From Desulfofustis sp. PB-SRB1 (GTDB lineage: Bacteria > Desulfobacterota > Desulfobulbia > Desulfobulbales > Desulfocapsaceae): a stretch of 64,000 nucleotides of DNA. Numbering within the stretch: the stretch's first letter is position 1; each line of letters starts with the position of its first letter. The position numbers were made by a program, and so were the translations under genes. Positions 1-7,567 of the stretch are shown here, one piece after another. Under the pieces are notes generated by a model. That model had not been told where the DNA came from. It made no database searches and saw only the letters and a list, made by a program, of their open reading frames with translations. The stretch is taken from NCBI GenBank assembly GCA_016722945.1, contig JAEQMT010000010.1, positions 823,765 through 887,764 of the forward strand, read 5' to 3'.

Positions 1-1
1 G

Positions 2-622
2 TTCAAGGTTCTGAAAATCAAGCTCGGCAATGAGCCGGCCCTTGATATTGAGCGCCTTGACCAAATTTATCGCGCCGTAGGAGATACGGCCACCATGCGA
101 ATTGACGCCAATCAGGGATGGCAGTGTAAGGAGGCCGTCGCTGTGGGACGCGAGATAGAGCGGCGCGGGATCCCCGTGGAACTCATCGAACAACCGGTGG
201 CTGCCCACCGCATCCACGATCTTGGTTTTATCAGAGGGCAGCTGATGCTTCCCGTCTTTGCCGATGAATCCGCTTTTACCGGTGCCGACGTTCTGGAACT
301 CATAAGAATCGGAGCCGTGGACGGGATCAACATCAAGCTCATGAAATGCGGCGGGATCTATAACGCCAGAAAGATTGCCGCCATTGCCGAGGCCGCCGGG
401 ATCCCCTGCATGATCGGCTCCATGATGGAGTGCCATCTCAGTGTGACCGCGGCCGCCCACCTGACCGCGGCCACCAGGGCGATTTCGCTGTTTGATCTGG
501 ATGCGCCGCTGTTCTGCGCGTCCAATCCATGTGCCGGCGGTATCAGCTATCGAGGCTCTTGCATCGATCTGCCGGAGGAGCCGGGGTTGGGGATTACCGG
601 GATTATTGGAAGAGAGCCGTGA
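2..622 (+). CDS. Dipeptide epimerase, enolase superfamily (5' truncated by window edge)
   Basis: Racemises the second residue of dipeptides such as L-Ala-D-Glu released from peptidoglycan. The open frame runs in from the window edge (frame starting at base 2), so the N-terminal capping domain is missing. Visible superfamily signatures in order are the KIK catalytic lysine motif near the edge, the metal ligands in DANQGW, ELIEQP and ADES, and the second catalytic lysine in IKLMKCGG. The ATG at 95 is internal and is not the start. The next gene, 37 bp downstream on the same strand, is a dipeptidase, so the pair probably converts and then cleaves murein dipeptides. The family is confident; the exact dipeptide substrate is not visible. 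Confidence 0.88.
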   Translation, partial: FKVLKIKLGNEPALDIERLDQIYRAVGDTATMRIDANQGWQCKEAVAVGREIERRGIPVELIEQPVAAHRIHDLGFIRGQLMLPVFADESAFTGADVLELIRIGAVDGINIKLMKCGGIYNARKIAAIAEAAGIPCMIGSMMECHLSVTAAAHLTAATRAISLFDLDAPLFCASNPCAGGISYRGSCIDLPEEPGLGITGIIGREP

Positions 623-659
623 CCCTTCCACCATTGCTAAACCAACAGGGCAACAGAGC

Positions 660-1691
660 ATGAAAACCAATGTAACCGAGCGGGTGGCCACACTTCATCG
701 CAAGTCCTTTATTATCGATGCCCATTTCGACCTGCCCCTGGACGTTGCCATGCGTCGCGAGCGCGGCGAGAGGCGGGTGATTGAAACCAGCTATATTGAA
801 GACTTCCGGGCCGGCGGGGTAGACCTTGTGGTTGGAGCCATCTTTATCCACGACTATTTCCTGCCCGAGATGGGGCTGCGCAGAGCACTTGATCAGATCA
901 CCTACATACATGAAGAACTCGAGGAATCGCCGGGGCTGATGAGACTCTGCCGCACCATGGGCGAGGCTCAGGCGGCCCGCGAGGCGGGGGAGGTGGCCTT
1001 GATTTTATCACTTGAAGGCGCCGATCCGCTGCAAAATGATCTGGGACTTCTCCGAATCTTTTATGAACTGGGGGTCAGGGCCCTGGGATTGGTCTGGAGC
1101 CGCCGCAATTTTGCCGCCGATGGAGCCTTTTTCAAAGAGGTGAGAGAAGGCCGGAAAGGAGGTCTGACCCCGTACGGGGTAAAGCTGGTGGAACGGGCCG
1201 AGCAACTGGGCATGGTGATCGACCTGAGTCATATCAACGATGAGGGGTTTGCCGATGTTATGGAAATCGCCGGCAACCCGGTGGTGGCCTCTCACTCCAA
1301 TTGCAGGAGGCTGGCCGATACCAAGCGTAACCTCACCGATCGGCAGATAGAAATGCTGGCGGAAAACGGCGGGGTGATGGGGATGAACTCGGTTAACATG
1401 TTTGTTGCCCCGGACAAAGAGAATGCTGCCGTTGCCGACCTGCTGGATCATGTGGATCACGTGGTCGGCATCTGTGGAATCGACCACGTGGGCATCGGCT
1501 TTGATATCTGCAACGGGTTCTCCGATTTTCTTCAGCTTGATAAGGCGCTGCCGGCCTTTGACATTGTCAGTAGCCATCGCCATCTGCCGGCATTTACCAG
1601 TGGGCTGATGGAACGCGGCTATTCCCATGAGGCAATCACGGCAATTTTGGGAGGTAACTTTCACCGGGTCTACCAGCAAGTGATGGGCTAA
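660..1691 (+). CDS. Membrane dipeptidase (peptidase family M19)
   Basis: Zinc-dependent dipeptidase of the renal dipeptidase family, 343 aa, cleaving dipeptides including those with a D-residue. The metal-binding HxD lies in DAHFDLPLD near the N-terminus. The later ligands are in LSLEGADP (Glu), DLSHIND and ASHSN (His), and the C-terminal GGNFHRV block is typical. The frame is open further upstream, but the ATG at 660 gives the expected N-terminus and clears the epimerase gene; the ribosome site is weak. With the upstream epimerase it forms a plausible muropeptide recycling operon: the epimerase makes L,L- or D,L-dipeptides interchangeable and the dipeptidase releases the amino acids. Confidence 0.88.
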   Translation: MKTNVTERVATLHRKSFIIDAHFDLPLDVAMRRERGERRVIETSYIEDFRAGGVDLVVGAIFIHDYFLPEMGLRRALDQITYIHEELEESPGLMRLCRTMGEAQAAREAGEVALILSLEGADPLQNDLGLLRIFYELGVRALGLVWSRRNFAADGAFFKEVREGRKGGLTPYGVKLVERAEQLGMVIDLSHINDEGFADVMEIAGNPVVASHSNCRRLADTKRNLTDRQIEMLAENGGVMGMNSVNMFVAPDKENAAVADLLDHVDHVVGICGIDHVGIGFDICNGFSDFLQLDKALPAFDIVSSHRHLPAFTSGLMERGYSHEAITAILGGNFHRVYQQVMG

Positions 1692-1775
1692 CGCTCGCTT
1701 GCCTGCGTCATTGCCGCCCTCGATTACATCATTCAAGGGCAGGCTTGAACGGCAATCCAGTACATTCAATTCATT
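1692..1775 (-). repeat. Partial copy of the 162-bp interspersed repeat family
   Basis: Read on the minus strand this stretch matches the core of the repeats at 40312-40473 and 56614-56775: a 'tactggatt' start, a 'gcctgcccttgaatg' middle, an 'atcgagggcg' arm and a 'gcaatgacgcaggcaag' end. The outer arms beginning TGATGG are absent, so it is a worn remnant. It fills most of the gap between the dipeptidase and the SDR gene. Confidence 0.6.
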
Positions 1776-1853
1776 ATGGGAGCCTGAGAGACCCCGTCAT
1801 GAATAACCCAGATGCTTTTACGAGAGCGCAGATAATCAGTGAGGGGAGTACCA

Positions 1854-2624
1854 ATGAGTTCACTCAATAGTCAGTTTCTCACAATTGGTGAGCATCACGC
1901 GCCATATGATGCGATCGATCCCGCCACCACCTTGAAAGGAAGTTGCGCCGGTAAGGTGGTTTTTATTACCGGGGCATCGCGCGGCATCGGCAGGGCTGTG
2001 GCACTTGCTTTCGCCCAGGCCGGGGCGAAGGCAATGTATCTCACCGCCAGATCCGAGCAAGCTCTCGCCCAGGTAAAGGCGGCTGTAGCCGCGGCATATC
2101 CTGATACGCAATGTGGCGCCATGGTATCTGATGTAACCAAAGCTGATGATGTGCAGGCTGCCGTGGATGATTGCGTCAGCAGGTTTGGCGCCATCGATGT
2201 TGTCGATGCCAATGCCGGATACCTCGGCCCGTGGCTGAAGATCGCCGAGTCAGATCCGGTGAGCTGGTGGAAGACCTGGGAGGTCAATGTCAAAGGGGTC
2301 TATCTGGTCGCCCGTTACTGCCTTCCTCATTTGATTAATTCCGCCCGCGCTCATGCCGGCAAGGGCGCCACCGGCGGCCACCTGATCCTCATGTCTTCGG
2401 TGGGGGCGCAGCTCTTGCTGCCGGGCGCCTCGGACTACCAGACATCAAAGCATGCCATTAACCGGTTGTGCGAGTTTATCCATGCCGATCATGGCGAAGA
2501 AGGTGTGAAATGTTTTGCGCTGCATCCCGGCGGGGTGGACACCCAGTTGGCCAGAAATATGCCCGAGCATATCCACCAGTATCTGACTGATGCTCCCGAA
2601 CTGGCGGCGGGTTTTATCGTCTGA
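1854..2624 (+). CDS. SDR family oxidoreductase, C-terminus cut by an in-frame TGA
   Basis: NAD(P)-dependent short-chain dehydrogenase. The Rossmann glycine motif is ITGASRGIG near residue 40, the catalytic Ser is in LMSSVGAQ, and the YxxxK pair is in SDYQTSKHA. The start is the ATG at 1854, with GAGGGGAG seven bases upstream; a GTG at 1839 is also open but lies ahead of that site. Translation stops at TGA 2622-2624, but the same frame continues for 44 codons to a TAA at 2757 with residues that match the usual C-terminus of this SDR group (see the next entry). The truncated protein of 256 aa keeps all catalytic residues. The substrate cannot be read from the sequence. Confidence 0.85.
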   Translation: MSSLNSQFLTIGEHHAPYDAIDPATTLKGSCAGKVVFITGASRGIGRAVALAFAQAGAKAMYLTARSEQALAQVKAAVAAAYPDTQCGAMVSDVTKADDVQAAVDDCVSRFGAIDVVDANAGYLGPWLKIAESDPVSWWKTWEVNVKGVYLVARYCLPHLINSARAHAGKGATGGHLILMSSVGAQLLLPGASDYQTSKHAINRLCEFIHADHGEEGVKCFALHPGGVDTQLARNMPEHIHQYLTDAPELAAGFIV

Positions 2625-2759
2625 CTGTGCAGCGGTCGGGCGGACTGGGCGAGCGGACGCTACCTGAGCAGCACCTGGGATATAGATGAACTGCTGGCAA
2701 TGAAGGAGAAAATCATCAATGATGATCTGCTGGTAAACCGCCTGCGGACGAAGAGGTAA
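2622..2759 (+). pseudogene. Read-through C-terminal part of the SDR gene
   Basis: After the TGA the frame of the SDR gene continues with LCSGRADWASGRYLSSTWD and IDELLAMKEKIINDDLLVNR, then TAA. This resembles the substrate-loop and C-terminal tail of related SDRs, where the stop position is normally Trp (pattern V-W-L). A single TGG to TGA change explains it best. I see no convincing SECIS hairpin just after the TGA, and Trp is not a residue that Sec replaces. Read-through or an assembly error remain possible. Confidence 0.7.
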
Positions 2760-2765
2760 GAGGCC

Positions 2766-3443
2766 ATGATGATCACCACCGACACTTTGCATTTTCTTCG
2801 GGAGCTTTCTGAACATAACAACAAGAAATGGTTTGATGAACAGCGTCACCGCTACCAGCAGGCAAGCGGCGAGGTGCTGGCGGTGGTGGGCGAGTTGCTT
2901 GACTGGCTGAGCGCCATCGATCCGGGGATCGAAAGCTCGCACCTGGAGCCGGCCCGCTGTGTGATGCGGATCAACCGCGATATCCGCTTTTCCAAAGATA
3001 AAACGCCCTACAAAACGAATTTTTTCGCCTTCATGAACAAAGGCGGCAAGAAGAGTCCCTCCGCCGGCTACTATATCAATATCCAGCCGGCTGCATCATT
3101 TTACGGCGGCGGGATCTATATGCCTGAGACGGCGGTGTTGACGAAAATCAGGCAGCGTCTCGATCAGCGCTTTGATGAATTTAGGAAAATAATTGAACAA
3201 CAGGATTTTCGCACGATGTTCCCCGATAGCGTGCAGCCTTCCGGAGAACTGAAAAACCCGCCGCGCGGATTTGCCAAGGACAGCGAGGCGCTTGCCTATC
3301 TCAAATACAAAGGCTACTTCACCCAACGCTTTGCAACCGATGAGGAACTTACCGCGCCTCATTATGTCGACATAATCGTCTCATCGTACGCCGCCGTGCA
3401 GCCACTGGTTGATTTTATCAACCGTGCTATCGACGAGAGCTAG
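2766..3443 (+). CDS. DUF2461 domain-containing protein (TIGR02453 family)
   Basis: A 225-aa protein recognisable as the DUF2461/TIGR02453 family by the N-terminal LHFLRELSEHNNKKWFDE, the MRINRDIRFSKDKTPYKTNF block and GYYINIQP. The family is widespread and its function is unknown; no catalytic residues can be assigned. The start is one of two adjacent ATGs (2766 or 2769) behind a GAGGTAAGAGG stretch. It follows the broken SDR gene by six bases and probably shares its transcript. The length is normal for the family. Confidence 0.85.
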   Translation: MMITTDTLHFLRELSEHNNKKWFDEQRHRYQQASGEVLAVVGELLDWLSAIDPGIESSHLEPARCVMRINRDIRFSKDKTPYKTNFFAFMNKGGKKSPSAGYYINIQPAASFYGGGIYMPETAVLTKIRQRLDQRFDEFRKIIEQQDFRTMFPDSVQPSGELKNPPRGFAKDSEALAYLKYKGYFTQRFATDEELTAPHYVDIIVSSYAAVQPLVDFINRAIDES

Positions 3444-3579
3444 CCTGTATATTTCGTAAAAAGAAGGCAAGACCTCTAAAATTCTCTATAATTCAGGTGG
3501 TTAAAACATGAGAAAAGGTAGGTTTCGCCATGACAAATTGTCCCACGCCTCGAATCGATTTCACAACCTGTAAACATCT

Positions 3580-3720
3580 GGGAACCTTGAAAAATGAGAA
3601 TTTTCGCTCAAGATCAAGGCGCGCGGAAAATTTACCGCAGGCATATGGCTGATATTCCGAGGATAATATTTGTTTGAGCAACGATGAGATTGGGCGAAAA
3701 GGCCATGTTGTAAGGTTCCC
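3580..3720 (+). repeat. 141-bp interspersed repeat, family 1, full copy
   Basis: A 141-bp unit bounded by short inverted ends, GGGAACCTT on the left and AAGGTTCCC on the right, with no coding potential. It matches 26724-26864 along its whole length and 4696-4830 more weakly; partial copies lie at 9122-9168 and 45309-45343. It resembles a MITE. The rest of the gap 3444-3826 holds no gene that I can support. The copy points the same way as the downstream lipoprotein hydrolase. Confidence 0.8.
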
Positions 3721-3826
3721 TTATGTAGCCATCAGGAATGATCAGAGATGATTGGTCTGTTTACATGATTGTATCGTGCCTCGTTGAGCGATGGATTTAC
3801 CCGGACGAAACACGGAGCCTGTTATC

Positions 3827-4684
3827 ATGACGGCAAAAAATCCCGTGTCCACTGTGTGCGTGGCTTTGCTCAGTACGTTTGTCGCCGCGTGTTCACCTCT
3901 GGATGCCGTCAACATGGTCTCGCCAAAGAGCGCATCGATAATCCGGAGCTCAATGAGCTATGGCATCGATACCAGACAAGAACTGGATATCTATATGACG
4001 GATGAGGTCACCGAAGGTTCTCCCGTTGTCGTGTTTTTTTATGGTGGAAGCTGGACAAGCGGGGCAAAGGAAAAGTATCGGTTTGTCGGCGAAGCTATCA
4101 GCGGCAGGGGGTATGTGACGGTGATTCCAGACTACCGCCTGTACCCTCAGGTGAAATTTCCCGCCTTTGTTGAAGATGGCGCCCGGGTTCTTGCCTGGGC
4201 TTCAGAGCACATCACCCAGGCGGAAAACGGGGTGGTGGTGATGGGCCATTCAGCAGGCGCTCACACCGCCGCGCTGCTCGCTCTGGATCATCGCTATGTT
4301 GAGCAGACCGGGTTGCCCACCTCATTTATTCGCGGCATGGTCGGACTGGCAGGTCCGTATGGGTTCAACCCGCTGCAATTCAAAAACACCAGACCGATTT
4401 TTGAAGGAGTCGAACCTCTCGATCGGGCTCGCCCGGTTACCTTCGGATGCTCGTCTCGATCGCCGATGCTGCTTTTTCACGGTGCCGGCGACACGCTGGT
4501 CTATCCTGAGAATTCTCGGGAGTTGCGGCAACGGGTTGAAGCGTGCGGCGGCACCGTGCAGTACTACGAGCTGGAAAAAACAGGACATTTTACCATAGTT
4601 CTGGGCCTTTCCGACTCATTCTTGCGCAAGCAATCATTATTTATACCGCTGGATGCATTTTTGGAACAACTCTCTCAGCAGTAA
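3827..4684 (+). CDS. Lipoprotein alpha/beta hydrolase (BD-FAE-like esterase)
   Basis: Secreted serine hydrolase, 285 aa from the ATG at 3827. That start gives a lipoprotein signal with lipobox VAAC at Cys 22 and has a GGAG about ten bases upstream; an ATG at 3791 would add twelve unlikely residues. The hydrolase core shows the oxyanion FYGGSW, the nucleophile elbow GHSAGA, an acid Asp in GAGDTLV and the catalytic His in TGHFT. This matches the feruloyl-esterase-like BD-FAE group acting on small esters. The substrate is unknown. It lies between two copies of the family 1 repeat. Confidence 0.78.
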   Translation: MTAKNPVSTVCVALLSTFVAACSPLDAVNMVSPKSASIIRSSMSYGIDTRQELDIYMTDEVTEGSPVVVFFYGGSWTSGAKEKYRFVGEAISGRGYVTVIPDYRLYPQVKFPAFVEDGARVLAWASEHITQAENGVVVMGHSAGAHTAALLALDHRYVEQTGLPTSFIRGMVGLAGPYGFNPLQFKNTRPIFEGVEPLDRARPVTFGCSSRSPMLLFHGAGDTLVYPENSRELRQRVEACGGTVQYYELEKTGHFTIVLGLSDSFLRKQSLFIPLDAFLEQLSQQ

Positions 4685-4695
4685 ATCAAGCTATC

Positions 4696-4830
4696 GGGAG
4701 TCCCGAAAAAGAGAATTTTCGTTCAAGATCAAGGTGGGAGAGAAACTTTGCCGCGGTCCGGGTTGCTATTTCCAGGATAAAATCTCCCGAACATACGGAG
4801 ATTGGCCGAAATTGACTGTTTCAAGGTTCT
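4696..4830 (+). repeat. Diverged copy of the family 1 repeat
   Basis: Shares GAGAATTTTCGTTCAAGATC, the middle CAGGATAAA section and the terminal TTCAAGGTTCT with the 141-bp repeat at 3580-3720, in the same orientation. It is more worn and slightly shorter. It lies upstream of the sigma factor gene. The remainder of the gap 4685-5037 shows nothing else I can name. Confidence 0.65.
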
Positions 4831-5037
4831 CGGTTGCTCTGTATTTATCGAAAAATGATGTCGATCTGGAGTCTTTTGTCGCTGTATCTGGGTTGGCTTG
4901 GCTTGCAATGCCTGAACCTACGAAATTCTAACGAGTTTGATGTATATCAGCTTTTTGACAGAGAGGTTCGAGGCAACCAGTTCTGATTGAAAATACAGGC
5001 AGGTATGATCTAAAAACTACCGCGGAGGGCTGGAAAC

Positions 5038-5646
5038 GTGACAGAGTTTGATTTTGAGCAGATCTACACCGAATATCGCCACAAAATAATTCGCTACTTA
5101 AGGCGTTTCGTGGGAGATGAGGGCGCCGAAGACGTGACTCAGGCCGTGCTCATCAAGCTCAATCAGTCCATGGCGGATTTCGAGGGACGATCTTCAATGG
5201 ACACCTGGGATTACAAAATTGCCATGAACACGGCCCTGGATTACCTTCGCGGTAAGACAGCGGCCGAAAAGAAGCGTGTCACTTTAGCTGATACCCCCTC
5301 TGCAGCAGGATATCAACGGCTTATCGAGGATGACCGCGCTTCGCCCGAGGAGGTACTTGAACTTGGCCGGCAAAATGCCTGAATAAGAACCTTTGTGGAC
5401 AGGCTTCCCGGTAGTTACCGGGAGATCATCACCTTTCGAGATTTGCTCGGATTGAACACTCAGGAGATTGGGGAGAGGTTGGAACTCAGCCCTGATGCGG
5501 TTCGTGTAAGGTTACATCGTGCCCGCAAGCGGCTCAAGGAAATGATCGACGCCAATTGCGAGGTCTCTAATGGCCAAGGCAACTTTTTGTCCTGCGATTG
5601 GAACCCGGATGGCCCTCTTTATGAAAATTTTCGAACAAAAAATTGA
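5038..5646 (+). CDS. ECF-type sigma-70 factor with an in-frame TGA, probable selenocysteine at residue 115
   Basis: RNA polymerase sigma factor of the extracytoplasmic-function size class, 202 residues if TGA 5380-5382 is read as Sec. The GTG start at 5038 has GCGGAGGG eight bases upstream. Region 2 is at residues 10-70 (RYLRRFVGDEGAEDVTQ, DTWDYKIAMNTALDYLRG). Region 4 is at residues 120-168 with the helix-turn-helix LNTQEIGERLELSPDAVRVR. The same frame is intact on both sides of the TGA. In related delta-proteobacterial sigma factors, as I recall them, this position is a conserved Cys in an M-N-x-C-I-R motif just before region 4, and the C-terminus carries two more conserved Cys, here C174 and C186. 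So UGA replaces a Cys, the usual pattern for selenoproteins. The AhpD-like gene 65 bp downstream is its probable partner. The alternative is a nonsense mutation splitting the gene; no frame decay is seen. Confidence 0.72.
5405..5424 (+). promoter_or_regulatory. Candidate bacterial SECIS hairpin for the sigma factor
   Basis: Stem TTCCCGGT / ACCGGGAG (eight pairs, one G-U) closing a four-base AGTT loop. The loop starts 30 bases after the TGA and carries a G among its first two bases. From memory of bacterial SECIS models, the apical loop lies about 16-37 bases after the UGA with a G at the loop start, so this fits. The same bases also encode conserved sigma residues (RLPGSYRE), so coding constraint could contribute to the pairing. 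Confidence 0.5.
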
Positions 5647-5711
5647 TATGGATGTAACGGTTTCCGCTTTGGTTTCGTCACATAGGTAAACAACCAATTA
5701 AGGAGACCAAA

Positions 5712-5981
5712 ATGGAACTGGATCACAAGGCAAAATTCATGATCATACTTGGTGCGGCCCGCGCCGTAAAATGCGGCCCGTGCTTGGAGCAGGCATTGGT
5801 GTGGGCGGTAGAAAACGGTTTGACCAGTGAAGAAATAGGCCAGGCACTAGCGGTCGGTAAAATGGTGCGGGACGGATCCAACCAGATGCTTACTTCACAG
5901 GCCGAAGAGCAACTTAGCGAAACCTTGCAGACCCTGGGGGTACATTTGCCTGAAGTGGAAGAACTTTCTTGCGAGCCGTAA
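5712..5981 (+). CDS. Carboxymuconolactone decarboxylase/AhpD-like CxxC protein
   Basis: An 89-aa all-helical CMD-family protein. The signature is AARAVKCGPCLEQAL with C21 and C24 as a CxxC pair, followed by the family pattern SEEIGQALAVGKMVRDG. AhpD-type members use the CxxC as a peroxidase or disulfide-exchange site. It starts at the ATG at 5712 behind AGGAG with seven-base spacing. It follows the putative selenocysteine sigma factor on the same strand, and trxB lies across a 373-bp gap on the other strand. I infer that it is a redox partner or regulator of that sigma factor. A classical decarboxylase role is unlikely, given its short length and Cys pair. Confidence 0.82.
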   Translation: MELDHKAKFMIILGAARAVKCGPCLEQALVWAVENGLTSEEIGQALAVGKMVRDGSNQMLTSQAEEQLSETLQTLGVHLPEVEELSCEP

Positions 5982-6354
5982 TCGGCAAAGTTCCCTCGTT
6001 TTGAGGGGTTTGCGCCGGCGGTCTGGATACCTTGAGGAACGTTTGGCCCTTCCTCCCCATTGAAAAATTGATGGCTTCGTACAAACTACGCTCTGATTCG
6101 TCGTGGTATCGCGATGACTTCTCGATGTACTACATAGGCCTGCGAGTCAAAATGACTACCAATCCTACGTGCCGTGCTTTTACTTAGCTGTCTCAGCCTG
6201 CATGTCAGACGGTTCACGAGTGTATCAAGAATTACTCTGGACACAGCAATTAAGCAGTAACGTAATTAGAAGCAGAGAAATGAGGCTGGAAATTGGTCTA
6301 GAGTATCAATTGCGGCGTTGTAACGATGGTACCGAACCCGATGTGTTCAGGAGC
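5982..6354. other. Intergenic region between CMD gene and trxB
   Basis: A 373-bp convergent gap. A weak hairpin CCCTC-GTTTT-GAGGG at about 5994-6008 could end the CMD transcript. Open frames here are short and lack codon bias or a ribosome site, so I call no gene. Confidence 0.4.
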
Positions 6355-7317
6355 CTATTGCCCCTCTTTATCGCTAATTCCGGCTGCCTTGCAGGTTTCA
6401 ATGTAGTGGGCCGCGGCCAGTGCCGAGGTACATCCGTCGGCGGCGGCTAAAACGATCTGGTTGGCGTATTTCTGTCGCAGGTCGCCTGCTGCGAAGACGC
6501 CCGGAATGGAGGTTTCGCACTTCTCGTCGGTGATCACATAACCGGTGGTATTGCACTTGATGCCGGCCGGGACGATTTGGCTGTTCGGCGAAAAACCCAC
6601 GAATATAAAGACCCCTTCTACGCCAATGTCATGGGTGTCTTCGGTCTGGGTATTCTTGAGTGATAATCCGGTGACTCCACTTGCATCGCTGTTGATGGCG
6701 GTGGCCACGGTGTTGAATTTGATCTCGATATTTTTCTCGTTGAACACCCGCTGTTGCAGGATGCGGCTACCGCGGAATTCGTCGCGTCGATGAATCAGGG
6801 TTACCTTGCTGGTAATTTTGGCGAGATAGAGGGCATCTTCAAGAGCGGTGTCACCGCCGCCGATAACCGCAACTTCCTTATTGCGGAAGAAAAACCCGTC
6901 GCAGGTAGCGCAATAGGAGACGCCCTTGCCGAAATTTTCTTCTTCGCCGGCAATGTTCAGTTTTTTCGAGGTACCGCCGGCGGCCAGGATCAGGGCGTGA
7001 GCATGCAGCCGGCTGCCGTCGTCAAGCACAACGGTGTGGTGGGAAACGCCGGGTTCAGTGCCGGTCACTTCCCGCTGGACGGTTTCGATATCGTAGGCCT
7101 GGGCGTGCTCGAGAAATTTCTCACACAACTCAAAACCGCCAATCTCCTTGAAGCCGGGATAATTTTCCACCTCTTTAGTGGTGGATACTTGGCCGCCGTA
7201 GGCGCCTTTTTCGATCAGGACCGTGTCCAGGGCGGCCCGCATGGCGTAGATACCGGCGGACAAGCCGGCCGGTCCGCCGCCGACGATGATCACATCGTGA
7301 ATTTTTTCATCGTCCAT
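6355..7317 (-). CDS. trxB: Thioredoxin-disulfide reductase
   Basis: NADPH-dependent flavoenzyme, 320 aa, reducing thioredoxin. The FAD-binding GGGPAGL lies at the N-terminus, the redox-active CATCDG near residue 135, the NADPH-binding VIGGGDTALEDAL follows, and the C-terminal FAD motif is GVFAAGDLR. The ATG at 7317 is chosen because GAGGAGG sits six to seven bases upstream; an in-frame start five codons earlier precedes that site. It stands alone on the minus strand next to the sigma/CMD pair, which supports a local thiol-redox theme. A long open frame on the opposite strand (about 6754-7383) is a shadow of this gene. Confidence 0.95.
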   Translation of the reverse strand: MDDEKIHDVIIVGGGPAGLSAGIYAMRAALDTVLIEKGAYGGQVSTTKEVENYPGFKEIGGFELCEKFLEHAQAYDIETVQREVTGTEPGVSHHTVVLDDGSRLHAHALILAAGGTSKKLNIAGEEENFGKGVSYCATCDGFFFRNKEVAVIGGGDTALEDALYLAKITSKVTLIHRRDEFRGSRILQQRVFNEKNIEIKFNTVATAINSDASGVTGLSLKNTQTEDTHDIGVEGVFIFVGFSPNSQIVPAGIKCNTTGYVITDEKCETSIPGVFAAGDLRQKYANQIVLAAADGCTSALAAAHYIETCKAAGISDKEGQ

Positions 7318-7567
7318 GATATGCCTCCTCAAATGATAGTGAAAAGACTATCGGGCATGATCCGGCCCTTGTCAATATATTAGCAAACAATTAAATACAG
7401 TTCGCATGTAGATTGGGCAACACGCTGTTCGAGTGAGGAGTAATGGTGGTAATTTCATGTTATGAAAAGAGCTTTTGTTTTCCGATGAAATCTTTGCCAT
7501 GATGAATCATTTGATTGAAGTATCCTGCGTCCCGCGTTTACCATCCCTACGATCTTCAACATTTGGT

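Noticed and set aside
2622-2624. SDR TGA as a third selenocysteine codon
   Set aside because: Family members have Trp here, not Cys, and no well-placed hairpin follows. A nonsense mutation is simpler.
6754-7383. 209-codon open frame opposite trxB
   Set aside because: It is the antisense shadow of a highly biased gene; no ribosome site and no recognisable protein.
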